Below, in pieces: positions 8,969 through 17,342 of a DNA stretch of 64,000 bases (position 1 is the first letter of the stretch; each line of letters begins with the position of its first letter). This DNA comes from Alteromonas sp. V450 (GTDB lineage: Bacteria; Pseudomonadota; Gammaproteobacteria; Enterobacterales; Alteromonadaceae). The stretch lies in the NCBI RefSeq assembly GCF_001885075.1, contig NZ_MODU01000004.1, positions 3,968,001 to 4,032,000 of the forward strand. The letters are read 5' to 3'. Made by a program: the position numbers and the translations under genes. The notes beneath the pieces were generated by a model. It saw only the letters and a list, made by a program, of their open reading frames with translations, was not told the DNA's origin and made no database searches.

Positions 8969-11900
8969 ATGTTCTGGAAAAGCCTGGCTTTTGAATGGCG
9001 CTATTACCTCCGTCAGCCGTCGTTTACGGTAACGACCCTCGTATTTTTTCTGTTGCCATTTCTAGCGACTACCACCGATAACGTGCGCATAGGTGGTGGC
9101 GGAAACGTACTTTACAACGGCAGTTATGCGGTTACCCAAACGATGCTAATTATGGGCGTATTTGCCCTTTTCTTGTTGGTGAATTTTATTGCAGGTACCG
9201 CGACTCGCAATCACACCACAAAAATGAGTGAGCTCATCTACACGCGCCCCGTAAACCCCATGCAGTATCAGCTGGGGCGTTTTCTCGGTGCAACGCTGGT
9301 CACGTTGACGGTGTTCGCGGCGGTGCCGCTGGGTATTTTACTTGGTTCGCTCATGCCTTGGGTTGATCCAGAACGTATTGGGCCAACGGAACTCAGTTAT
9401 TACTTAACGCCGTTCTTTTACATCATAGTGCCAGGTTTTCTATCATTGGGGATGGTGTTTTTTGCCTTGGCGCAGCGCGTAAAATCAATGATGGCTGCCT
9501 ACCTTACAGCGCTTGGCGTGTTTATTGTTTACGTTGTGGGAGGCGTTCTCACCAGTGAACCCGAGTACCGTGAAATTGCAGCATTACTGGATCCATTTGG
9601 GTTAAGAACGTTTGCTGAGATTAGCCGTTACTGGACTGTATTTGATAAAAATGTCACTGCGATTACGCTAGATGGGGTGTTGTTACAAAACCGCATAATT
9701 TGGCTTGGTATTGGCAGTATTATTCTACTGACATTTGGCAGTATCTTTTCGTTTAAGTGGCAGCATGGCTCGAGAAAGGTCAAAGCCAGTAAAGCATCGA
9801 AGGTGCCTGCGCCAGAAAACAACCGTATAAACTATAAGGCATCTGGCGATCATCAATGGCATAAGTTTGTCACCAATCTTGGGTTTGAAATGCGCCAAGT
9901 GCTGTTTAGCCCGGCGATGATCGTACTGGTATTATTCAGTGTTTTTAATCTTACCTCACTTTACGCCGTCGCATACGGTGGACTTTACGGCACCGACAGC
10001 TGGCCGTTAACGCAGAACATGACCAAAGCTATAGTGGATAACTTCGGTCTTACTATGATGATTGTGGTGATTTATTACAGCGGGGAAATCGTCTGGCGTG
10101 AACGCGGCAGCGGTATGGGTGACATTATTGAGTCTACGCCTGTTTTTAATGCGGTATTCTGGGTGTCGAAATTGCTATCGATGTGGGCAGTGTTGGCGGT
10201 GCTCTATGCTATTGGCATGTTGTTCACAATTTTCTTTCAGATCACTAAAGGGTACACCAATCTAGAGCTTGGGCTTTACTTTAGCGACTTGTTTTACGTT
10301 GCCCTATTGCCTTGGATGTGGGTAACAGTATTGGCGTTCTTTATTCAGGTGCTCAGTCCCAATAAATACATGGGGATGCTAATTACCTCTGCTTATTTGA
10401 TCTCTACGCTTGTGCTCAGCCAGCTTGGCGTTGAGCACAATATGTGGACATTCGGCAATGCACCGCGGGTATTATACTCTGATTTAAATGGATACGGTTG
10501 GTTCCTTACTGGTTTCAACTGGTACATGCTTTACTGGGGTGCCCTTAGCTTGGTGCTTTCTGTTATTGGTTACGGTCTTTGGCAGCGCGGCCCTGAAAGT
10601 AAACTAAAAGACCGACTCAGGCTGCTGGGTTATCAAATGGGAAACACAGGCAAGGGGCTATTAGCTGCTGGTATTCTTGTGTTCTTGGCGACCGGTGGAT
10701 ATATCCATTACAACACTAAGGTGTTAAATGAGTTTGTGGGGCGGGACGAGGGGCTCGACCTGCGTGCTGAGTATGAGCGTCAATACGTCCAGTACGAAAA
10801 CGCAAACATTCCGGTGGTAATTAAAGCGAATGCATTAGTAGATATCTTTCCGTCAGAACGTCGAATAGAGGCCACAGCTGAAGTAACAATAAAAAATAAG
10901 CGTGAAACCGCTATCAACCGTGTCCTGGTGTCAATTCCTAGTAATACGCCTACATGGCAGGTAGACATTCCTGGCGCAAAAATCACGCAAGTTATAGATG
11001 ACTTTGATTCAGCTTGGCTAGAATTTGATGAGCCAATGATGCCCGGTGATGAGGTGGCCGGAAGTGTAAGCGTTGTCCGAGAGCACAACGGGTTCAGAGA
11101 TCGCGGTTTTGACCTTATGGTGGCCGAAAACGGTACGTTTATAAATAATTATGAACTCTTTCCAATTTTCGGTTTTCGGAGCGACCTTTTGATAAGCGAT
11201 CGTCACGAAAGAAGAAAGCGCGATTTACCTGAAAGGCCGCGAGCGCATAAGCTCGAGGACACCAGTAAGTACAATCAGAGCTTCTTCGGTCCTGGTGTCG
11301 ATTTTATTGACTTTGAGACAACAATTTCTACATCTGAAGATCAAATTGCGATTGCACCGGGGTATTTACAGAAAGAATGGACCGATAACGGCCGTCGTTA
11401 CTTCCATTATAAAATGGATTCACCAATGGTGGCTTTCTATTCATTCCTTTCTGCCCGTCATGACGTAAAACGAGATGAACATAAAGGTGTGAATATTGAG
11501 GTTTATCATGACCCAAAACATGCTTGGAATGTCGATTTGATGGTTCAGAGCGTTAAAGATTCACTGGATTACTTTGAATCTCAGTTTGGTCCGTATCAGC
11601 ACAAACAAATGCGCATCATCGAGTTCCCAGGATATCGCTCTTTTGCTCAAAGTTTCGCGAATACTGTTCCGTATTCTGAGGTCATTGGCTTTACTGCTGA
11701 TTTGCGTGACCCTGAAGATATTGACTATGTTTATTATGTTACCGCTCATGAAGTAGCACACCAATGGTGGGGACACCAACTTGGCGCCGCAGACGTTCAG
11801 GGAAGTGCTATTTTGTCTGAGAGCCTGTCTCAGTACAGTGCCATTATGGTACTGAAGAAGCGCTATGGTGAAACACAAATTCGCAAGTTTCTTAAATATG

Positions 11901-12523
11901 AATTAGATCGTTATCTACGTGGTCGTAGCGGTGAATTGCTAGAAGAAATGCCCTTTATGCGCAGTGAAAATCAGCAATACATACATTATCGCAAAGGCTC
12001 TGTGGTCATGATGTCAATTCTAGACCGTCTGGGTGAGGAGCGGGTGAATACAGCACTTAAACAGCTCATGTCAGAATTCCGATTTAAGTCTGACCCTTAT
12101 CCTACAACATTGGATTTACAGCGAGTACTCAATGCGCAAGCGAGCCCTGATGAGCAAGCTTTCATTGCCGATATCTTTGAGCAGATTACGTTGTATGACT
12201 TAAAAATGGACGCCGTTGAAGTTACCCCATCAGAGGATGGTTATGAGGTGACACTGACTATTAGTGGCGCGAAGTATGCCGCAGATGGACAGGGGCTGGA
12301 AACTGAGCAGGCACTTGACGAATGGGTAGATGTGGCTTTATTCACGAGCGATCCAGCTAAATTGACCGATGCCGAACAAGTGCTGTACAACGCAAAGCAC
12401 AAAGTAAAAAGCGGTGAGACAGTGATTACGATCACGGTCGATGAGATGCCGCTTTATGCGGGTGTCGATCCGTTTGTGAAACTTATTGACCGTGACAGCG
12501 GAGATAATATTAAACGCTTGTAA
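8969..12523 (+). CDS. ABC-2 permease fused to an M1-family (gluzincin) aminopeptidase domain
   Basis: This single 1184-aa polypeptide has two halves. Residues about 1-600 are ABC-2 permease, with roughly twelve hydrophobic segments in two blocks (about 15-270 and 310-595). Residues about 630-1184 are an M1-like peptidase on the far side of the last membrane span. The zinc motif is HEVAH (927-931), with the third ligand Glu in LSESLSQYS near 951. That gives a 19-residue spacer where classical M1 enzymes have 18. A canonical GAMEN motif is not visible; the region reads GYRSFAQSFANTVPY. AAGGAG sets the start. The topology implies that export and peptide trimming are coupled in the periplasm. The cargo is unknown. 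Confidence 0.9.
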   Translation: MFWKSLAFEWRYYLRQPSFTVTTLVFFLLPFLATTTDNVRIGGGGNVLYNGSYAVTQTMLIMGVFALFLLVNFIAGTATRNHTTKMSELIYTRPVNPMQYQLGRFLGATLVTLTVFAAVPLGILLGSLMPWVDPERIGPTELSYYLTPFFYIIVPGFLSLGMVFFALAQRVKSMMAAYLTALGVFIVYVVGGVLTSEPEYREIAALLDPFGLRTFAEISRYWTVFDKNVTAITLDGVLLQNRIIWLGIGSIILLTFGSIFSFKWQHGSRKVKASKASKVPAPENNRINYKASGDHQWHKFVTNLGFEMRQVLFSPAMIVLVLFSVFNLTSLYAVAYGGLYGTDSWPLTQNMTKAIVDNFGLTMMIVVIYYSGEIVWRERGSGMGDIIESTPVFNAVFWVSKLLSMWAVLAVLYAIGMLFTIFFQITKGYTNLELGLYFSDLFYVALLPWMWVTVLAFFIQVLSPNKYMGMLITSAYLISTLVLSQLGVEHNMWTFGNAPRVLYSDLNGYGWFLTGFNWYMLYWGALSLVLSVIGYGLWQRGPESKLKDRLRLLGYQMGNTGKGLLAAGILVFLATGGYIHYNTKVLNEFVGRDEGLDLRAEYERQYVQYENANIPVVIKANALVDIFPSERRIEATAEVTIKNKRETAINRVLVSIPSNTPTWQVDIPGAKITQVIDDFDSAWLEFDEPMMPGDEVAGSVSVVREHNGFRDRGFDLMVAENGTFINNYELFPIFGFRSDLLISDRHERRKRDLPERPRAHKLEDTSKYNQSFFGPGVDFIDFETTISTSEDQIAIAPGYLQKEWTDNGRRYFHYKMDSPMVAFYSFLSARHDVKRDEHKGVNIEVYHDPKHAWNVDLMVQSVKDSLDYFESQFGPYQHKQMRIIEFPGYRSFAQSFANTVPYSEVIGFTADLRDPEDIDYVYYVTAHEVAHQWWGHQLGAADVQGSAILSESLSQYSAIMVLKKRYGETQIRKFLKYELDRYLRGRSGELLEEMPFMRSENQQYIHYRKGSVVMMSILDRLGEERVNTALKQLMSEFRFKSDPYPTTLDLQRVLNAQASPDEQAFIADIFEQITLYDLKMDAVEVTPSEDGYEVTLTISGAKYAADGQGLETEQALDEWVDVALFTSDPAKLTDAEQVLYNAKHKVKSGETVITITVDEMPLYAGVDPFVKLIDRDSGDNIKRL

Positions 12524-12531
12524 ATGTTAGG

Positions 12532-12562
12532 TGCACTGGCTTTGTTAGGCAAAGCCAGTGCA
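12532..12562 (+). terminator. 13-bp perfect hairpin after the ABC/peptidase operon
   Basis: TGCACTGGCTTTG / CAAAGCCAGTGCA form a perfect 13-bp stem with loop TTAGG, 8 bp after the stop codon. No T run follows, so it may act as an RNA 3'-end stabiliser or an imperfect terminator rather than a classical one. Confidence 0.55.
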
Positions 12563-12626
12563 AATAAGTGAGTAAGTCCGCAGTTTCAGCCAGAAGTATG
12601 TCTATGTTTTCTTTTTTTCGCGTGTA

Positions 12627-12953
12627 TCAAATATATCGTCTGCGCTCGGCGGCTATCCCAAGAGCAATAAAGGCAGCGATATAAGCAACACCGCGATATT
12701 CGTAAGCGACGAAATTAAATATGTGATGCAGCAATGGGGCACCGTATATGGTTAGCGCGCCATAGCCAAAAGCGCAAAGCAGTACAAACAGGGCACTGCG
12801 TATAATGAAATGTAGGTTACTTAAACTGCGTTTAAACTGGCGATTAATGATATCGCCGTATACCACTAAAAGCGTGGCCATCAGCATTAAACTCATTTCA
12901 ATGTAATAATCAGCCAGGAATTGGCTAATGGGAATAGTCACCGACGACAACAT
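12627..12953 (-). CDS. DUF3392-like small inner-membrane protein
   Basis: This 108-aa protein has three hydrophobic helices (about 18-36, 48-72 and 82-100) and an Arg-rich C-terminus. The segment FIIRSALFVLLCAFGYGAL resembles the DUF3392 family of gammaproteobacterial membrane proteins as I remember it. No function is known for that family. It is convergent with the ABC/peptidase operon and separated by about 150 bp from the NIT-ANTAR gene on the same strand. Confidence 0.65.
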   Translation of the reverse strand: MLSSVTIPISQFLADYYIEMSLMLMATLLVVYGDIINRQFKRSLSNLHFIIRSALFVLLCAFGYGALTIYGAPLLHHIFNFVAYEYRGVAYIAAFIALGIAAERRRYI

Positions 12954-13108
12954 TCTACTTCTCTTCTTCTTACAGCGATAAAACCTGCCGCAAGCTTAGC
13001 ATTGTCAAAAAACGTTAGCTAACCAAAGCAATAAAAAGCGAGATAAGGCATCAAACGTTCAAAATCAGGCCCGCCGAAGTGCATACCGCTCAGCGAGCTC
13101 GTTTTTTA

Positions 13109-14449
13109 TTACTTTCGTTGGGGGCTTTTGGTCGCAATATCTACTATGCGAGTAGCAATGCTCGAGATGGTGGTATTTTCATTCATGGCCTGCTTTTGGA
13201 GTCTACGATACGCGTTATTTTCGCTTAACCCGAATTGCTCCATTATGACCAGCTTTGCTCGTCCAATCAGTTTTTGTTCCTGTATTGCGCGTTTAGCCTC
13301 GTCGAGCTCTCGCCCCATGTCCTCTATGTGTTGCGCCTGTGAGCGAAGTAAATCATAAAAAGAACGATGGGCAGATAAGGTTTTAGTTTGCTCGTTAAGT
13401 GTCAGCGCACTTGTATTGTCCTCTTTCGTGTCCTCTGCTAGGCCCGGCATGCTGGGGTCGAACAACAGCGTGAGGGGAGAGCCATCGGTGGCGTGTTCAT
13501 CATTAAAGCGCTTGAGTAACTGTTGGTGATTGGCCATTTCATTTTTTGCATTTTCTACCTTCGTGTTGGCCTGTTGCGCTAAGGCTTCAGTAAGTGCTAC
13601 CTCGATAGTTTGCATTGCATCAATGCGACGTGTTGCAACATCAAACCATACTTCTGATATTTCACCAGAGATAGGGCTACCGTCACCTAGTTGTGCAATC
13701 ATATTTCTAAGTTGGGCTATATCTATTGCGGCTGGGCTTTTATTGAGTGCGTCCAATGCGTCTTTATGCGCTTTGCAACTGAATTCACAAAAAATACTGA
13801 AGTGATGTTCCTGCGCATGTTGGAGGGCAGCAAGCTTTTCACACAGGCGCACATCAAAATGGGTTTCTGCGAAACCAATGGCGCCCCACGCTCGCTCTTG
13901 GCCGGCATATTCCTTGGCCTGCATGAAATTAAACAAAGCCACCAACAAACGGGTAATGGTAGGGTCGCTCGCAATATCTGCTGCTTCAAAAATAACGGTA
14001 AGCAGACTTGCGACAAGGCGGCTGTAAGCGCGTGTGGATTCTAATGGGGTTAACTGATGGTTGTTTACCTGCTCTCGCAGCCGCGGTAGATAGTCGGTAG
14101 CTTGCATGGCAAGGGTAATACTGCTTAACAAACGAGGATTACCTGTGGCGATTTCGTCAGCAAGATATAGAGATTTTAAATGACTTTTTAGCGTTGACTC
14201 TGCGCGCTCGCTTGCACTGACATACTGGTCGCGCTCAGCAAAGTAGCGCTCACCCTTTGAAGCAAGAAATATATTACTGGCTCCACGTTCTTTTTGTAAT
14301 TCATGAATAAGTTCTCGAACGGCGATAACAATACGACAGTTGCTTGAGAGCTGCTCTAGCACCGTAATTTCTGCATGCTTGGCGGCCAGCAAAAAGCGTT
14401 TAGTTGCATCACTACAAAGTGCAATGGTCTGTTCTGGTTCTTGAAGCAT
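13109..14449 (-). CDS. nasR: NIT-ANTAR nitrate-responsive transcription antiterminator (NasR type)
   Basis: This 446-aa cytoplasmic regulator has a nitrate/nitrite-sensing NIT domain (about 35-290; note HELQKERGASNIFLASKG). A coiled-coil linker (about 290-370) leads to a C-terminal ANTAR RNA-binding domain (about 375-440; AKLVIMEQFGLSENNAYRRL and the conserved AM). In Klebsiella NasR this arrangement binds nitrate and then a hairpin pair in the leader RNA, preventing termination ahead of the nas genes. Two matching leader/terminator regions occur in this window, before nirB and before nrtA. It is transcribed away from nirB and separated from it by a small membrane gene and sulP. There is no NasS/NasT pair here, so this protein is likely the sole nitrate sensor of the locus. 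Confidence 0.9.
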   Translation of the reverse strand: MLQEPEQTIALCSDATKRFLLAAKHAEITVLEQLSSNCRIVIAVRELIHELQKERGASNIFLASKGERYFAERDQYVSASERAESTLKSHLKSLYLADEIATGNPRLLSSITLAMQATDYLPRLREQVNNHQLTPLESTRAYSRLVASLLTVIFEAADIASDPTITRLLVALFNFMQAKEYAGQERAWGAIGFAETHFDVRLCEKLAALQHAQEHHFSIFCEFSCKAHKDALDALNKSPAAIDIAQLRNMIAQLGDGSPISGEISEVWFDVATRRIDAMQTIEVALTEALAQQANTKVENAKNEMANHQQLLKRFNDEHATDGSPLTLLFDPSMPGLAEDTKEDNTSALTLNEQTKTLSAHRSFYDLLRSQAQHIEDMGRELDEAKRAIQEQKLIGRAKLVIMEQFGLSENNAYRRLQKQAMNENTTISSIATRIVDIATKSPQRK

Positions 14450-14691
14450 TAGAGGCCCTGCTTATTTTGATATAAGCACTTCGCTTTTCTTTTATGTGTT
14501 TTGATTGCGAAGCTTTGCTTTACATGTAGAGGGTTAAGCAACACTTATGCCTTGTTTATAGAAACGTAACGATGGAAATTGATATAACAGTGAAATTCAC
14601 TAAGTAGTTGGTATTATTTGTTTTTTATCCATTGCACTAGGGCTGTAGGGTGAAAAAGCCGATTGAACGTCTGACTAAATGAGGGAGGGCT

Positions 14692-14724
14692 AGCAGGGTT
14701 GCATTATTATGGTGCAACCCTGCT
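14692..14724. terminator. 12-bp perfect inverted repeat beyond the 95-aa membrane gene
   Basis: AGCAGGGTTGCA / TGCAACCCTGCT form a perfect stem with a 9-nt loop, 28 bp after the stop of the minus-strand gene at 14752. Neither strand has a T run. It probably marks a transcript end. The rest of the 302-bp gap (14450-14751), which also holds the nasR promoter, shows nothing else I can identify. Confidence 0.5.
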
Positions 14725-14751
14725 GTTGTGCTTGTAGCAGGCGTCGTTCAG

Positions 14752-15039
14752 TTAGCTTCGCACTACGCGAAGAAACCAACCTACAAACAGTGAAATTAAG
14801 AAGCCGAAGAAGGTAATCATTGTAGTTATGGTAAGCATTTGCCCAGAAAAGTCAGCATTCTCGCCAGTGTGCTCGCTAACTAGCATTCCTGAAGCCTTAA
14901 AAATAAACAGTGCAGCGACAGAAAAGAGCAAAATAACCGCCGTAGACATAATCGTGGCTTTCCAATAAGCCTTTGGCGACACCCAATGAATGGCGCCTGC
15001 TACAAGTACGCACAAAATAGTAAGAATATAAGGTACCAA
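14752..15039 (-). CDS. Small three-helix membrane protein of unknown function
   Basis: I do not recognise this 95-aa protein. It has hydrophobic helices at about 2-18, 29-48 and 68-90, with a polar segment (about 52-66) between the second and third. The start is a TTG codon. It is chosen because GAGGAG lies six bases upstream and no in-frame ATG is near. It is divergent from sulP across a 426-bp gap and lies upstream of nasR on the same strand. Confidence 0.6.
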   Translation of the reverse strand: MVPYILTILCVLVAGAIHWVSPKAYWKATIMSTAVILLFSVAALFIFKASGMLVSEHTGENADFSGQMLTITTMITFFGFLISLFVGWFLRVVRS

Positions 15040-15190
15040 TTTAACTCCTCGTTGATAAAGGCTTAAGCCTTACATCGATGCCACGTCATCAAGCACGCTT
15101 ACCTTAAAGTAACGTTTGATATTCAAAAGAGAAGCGCACAGACGGGCATGTTCAATAAAATACTGTAATACGATGCCATGTAAGCAGTAC

Positions 15191-15212
15191 TTTGTCAGCA
15201 CAGACTGACAAA
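15191..15212. promoter_or_regulatory. Inverted repeat TTTGTCAG-N6-CTGACAAA
   Basis: This 8-bp perfect dyad with a 6-bp spacer lies between two divergent transporter-type genes and is symmetrical enough for a dimeric regulator. Apart from this and a short AAGGCTTAAGCCTT palindrome near 15059, the 15040-15465 gap shows no gene or recognisable element. Confidence 0.35.
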
Positions 15213-15465
15213 TAAACCAGATACCGCGTTTGTAAAGCGAGCACATCACTGCAGTTGCTAAAACACAAAGTCACCATTTACAAAGCTTGACTGCATAGTG
15301 CAACGCACAGAGGTGTTTTTATTCTGGTAACAATCTATTAAAAGATTTTAAGCTACAATGGTGATAGAATCGCCGAAAATTTCTCCTACCTACTTGGTGT
15401 TCTGCTTCAACGCGGTGTACGCCACGGTGGGTTGTTGTGTTTAACATCTTAGCTTCTGAGAGAAC

Positions 15466-17031
15466 ATGTTCGATTTAATTACCAGTAAAGACAGCAACGT
15501 TAAAAACGACGTGCTATCAGGTATCACCGTGGCGCTTGCCTTGGTCCCTGAAGCCGTAGCATTTGCATTTGTAGCCGGCGTAGAACCCATGATAGGCCTT
15601 TATGCGGCTTTCATGATGGGCTTGATCACTTCTGCTATTGGTGGCCGTCCAGGAATGATTTCTGGTGCTACCGGCGCCATGGCCGTTGTAATGGTGGCTT
15701 TGGTTGCCCAACACGGGGTTCAGTATCTATTTGCTGCGGTTATTCTGGCGGGTTTGCTGCAAATAATGTGCGGTATCTTCAAGCTAGGGAAATTTATCCG
15801 GCTGGTGCCATACCCGGTGATGCTGGGCTTTGTAAATGGTTTGGCAATCGTAATTTTCTTGGCGCAATTAGGCCAGTTCAAAGTCACTAATGCAGCGGGT
15901 GAATTACAATGGATGGAAGGTACACTGCTGTATTGGATGCTAGGGCTTGTGGCATTAACCATGGCCATTATCTACTTGTTACCCAAGCTAACTAAGGCCG
16001 TGCCGGCGTCGCTGGTGGCAATTATTACGGTAACCCTGCTAGTGCACGGACTTGACCTGGAAGCACGCACGGTAATCGACTTCGTTCGCGACTTGCTACC
16101 TGCTGACCAGCGCGATAGTGCAACGCTAGCGGGCGAACTTCCTAGCTTTGCTATTCCTATGGTGCCGTTCACCTGGGAGACTTTCATGATCATCTTACCT
16201 ACCTCAGTGATTCTTTGTTTAGTTGGCCTAATTGAATCCCTTCTTACTCTTTCGCTAATTGATGAAATGACAGATACCCGCGGGCGCGGTAATAAAGAGT
16301 GTGTTGGCCAAGGTGTTGCAAATACCGTAAACGGTTTCTTCGGTGGTATGGGCGGTTGTGCCATGATTGGTCAAAGTATGATTAACATTAACTCTGGTGG
16401 CCGTGGCCGCTTGTCAGGTATTACCGCGGCGGTTGTTTTATTAGGCTTTATTTTATTTGCAGCTCCACTAATTGAAATGATCCCTCTTGCTGCCCTTGTC
16501 GGCGTTATGTTTGTGGTGGTTATCGCTACTTTTGAGTGGGCGTCATTCAGAATTATTCGCGGCGTAAACAAAGAAGATGCCTTTGTACTATTCCTGGTAA
16601 CAGGCGTTACCGTTATCGCCGACCTGGCTATTGCCGTTGTTGTTGGTGTTATCGTTTCAGCCCTTGTGTTTGCATGGAAACATGCTCGTCATATCGAAGC
16701 GAAGTCGCACGTTGATAACGACGGTTGGAAAGTCTATGAATTAGACGGTCCACTATTCTTCGGCTCGGTATCGCATTTCAAAGATTTATTTGATATTGCC
16801 AATGACCCACAAGATGTGGTGATCGACTTTAAAGAGTCACGTATTTGGGATTCATCAGGTATCGATGCACTAGATACTCTTGCTGACAAATACGAAGAGC
16901 AGGGTAAAAAGCTACACATTCGTCATATCAGCGATGAATGTCGTTCATTGCTTCGCAAGGCAGATAAGTTTGTTGAAATTAACGTAGTTGAAGACCCTCG
17001 CTACCGTGTAGCGACAGATAAACTGGCCTAA
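15466..17031 (+). CDS. SulP-family anion transporter with STAS domain
   Basis: This is a 521-aa inner-membrane transporter. The membrane part (about 15-405) has the SulP opening [20 protein letters not shown] and ten to twelve helices. The cytoplasmic STAS domain (about 420-515) includes [19 protein letters not shown], the usual anti-sigma-antagonist-like core with the phosphorylatable Ser region. SulP proteins carry sulfate, bicarbonate, nitrate or dicarboxylates, and sequence alone does not decide. Its place between the nitrate sensor gene and nirB makes nitrate, nitrite or bicarbonate conceivable. That is inference only. Confidence 0.88.
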   Translation: MFDLITSKDSNVKNDVLSGITVALALVPEAVAFAFVAGVEPMIGLYAAFMMGLITSAIGGRPGMISGATGAMAVVMVALVAQHGVQYLFAAVILAGLLQIMCGIFKLGKFIRLVPYPVMLGFVNGLAIVIFLAQLGQFKVTNAAGELQWMEGTLLYWMLGLVALTMAIIYLLPKLTKAVPASLVAIITVTLLVHGLDLEARTVIDFVRDLLPADQRDSATLAGELPSFAIPMVPFTWETFMIILPTSVILCLVGLIESLLTLSLIDEMTDTRGRGNKECVGQGVANTVNGFFGGMGGCAMIGQSMININSGGRGRLSGITAAVVLLGFILFAAPLIEMIPLAALVGVMFVVVIATFEWASFRIIRGVNKEDAFVLFLVTGVTVIADLAIAVVVGVIVSALVFAWKHARHIEAKSHVDNDGWKVYELDGPLFFGSVSHFKDLFDIANDPQDVVIDFKESRIWDSSGIDALDTLADKYEEQGKKLHIRHISDECRSLLRKADKFVEINVVEDPRYRVATDKLA

Positions 17032-17049
17032 GGTATTTGGTAACCTCAA

Positions 17050-17087
17050 TGCACCAAGTAAACACAGTTTTGCGTTTGTTTGGTGCA
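17050..17087 (+). promoter_or_regulatory. NtrC-like half-sites upstream of nirB
   Basis: TGCACCAA (17050-17057) and TTGGTGCA (17080-17087) are the two halves of the NtrC consensus dyad. Here they sit 22 bp apart, each as the strong arm of a degenerate 17-mer, with centres near 17058 and 17079 (21 bp, two turns). They lie 65-100 bp upstream of a sigma-54-like promoter. The same sequence can also fold as a hairpin after sulP, so the reading is tentative. Confidence 0.45.
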
Positions 17088-17150
17088 GTACAGAAGTCTG
17101 AATATTACTCGTTTTTCTGTAAATTAAATAAAAACAATTGCTTACGGTTT

Positions 17151-17166
17151 TGGCACTGAACTTGGA
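17151..17166 (+). promoter_or_regulatory. Sigma-54-like promoter of nirB
   Basis: TGGCACTGAACTTGGA matches the -24 element perfectly and the TTG of the -12 element. The expected final GC reads GG, which weakens the call. The inferred transcript start is near 17177, giving a leader of about 165 nt. Confidence 0.45.
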
Positions 17167-17228
17167 TAGCTATTAACGTAAAGTGTGTTTTGGTGATTTG
17201 TGTCAATCGCTGAAAATTGTGTGATTTA

Positions 17229-17269
17229 TAACACTCCGTAAAATGTGTTAGCCGACCTAAACCGTCGGC
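17229..17269 (+). promoter_or_regulatory. Tandem RNA hairpins in the nirB leader (candidate ANTAR target)
   Basis: Two adjacent stems are visible: TAACAC/GTGTTA (17229-17234 with 17245-17250) and GCCGAC/GTCGGC (17251-17256 with 17264-17269; loop CTAAACC). ANTAR antiterminators bind paired hairpins placed just before a terminator. The canonical hexanucleotide loops (A1, G4) are not clearly matched, so the binding site itself is inferred from position. Confidence 0.55.
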
Positions 17270-17283
17270 AAAATAGGCAACGA

Positions 17284-17320
17284 AGCCCGCATCAACGAAA
17301 GTTGAAGCGGGCTTTTTTTT
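17284..17320 (+). terminator. Leader attenuator terminator before nirB
   Basis: AGCCCGC-A-TCAAC / GTTGA-A-GCGGGCT form a stem with one A/A mismatch and a GAAA tetraloop, followed by eight T. It lies only 23 bp before the nirB ATG, so it ends transcripts before the operon unless antiterminated. The motif GGCAACGAAGCCC (17277-17289 region) leads into its 5' arm and recurs in the nrtA leader. Confidence 0.88.
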
Positions 17321-17342
17321 GTCCCGAAAAAAGGGGAATACC

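Noticed and set aside
13128-14044. Several plus-strand frames opposite the NIT-ANTAR gene
   Set aside because: Low-complexity Ser/Ala/Cys strings produced by the antisense of a helical protein; no start signals.
17050-17087. TGCACCAA...TTGGTGCA as the sulP terminator
   Set aside because: No T run follows and the loop is 22 nt; NtrC half-sites are a better, though still tentative, reading.
17221-17240. CRP-like site TGTGATTTATAACAC in the nirB leader
   Set aside because: Only one half matches the CRP consensus and it lies downstream of the inferred transcript start, within a hairpin.
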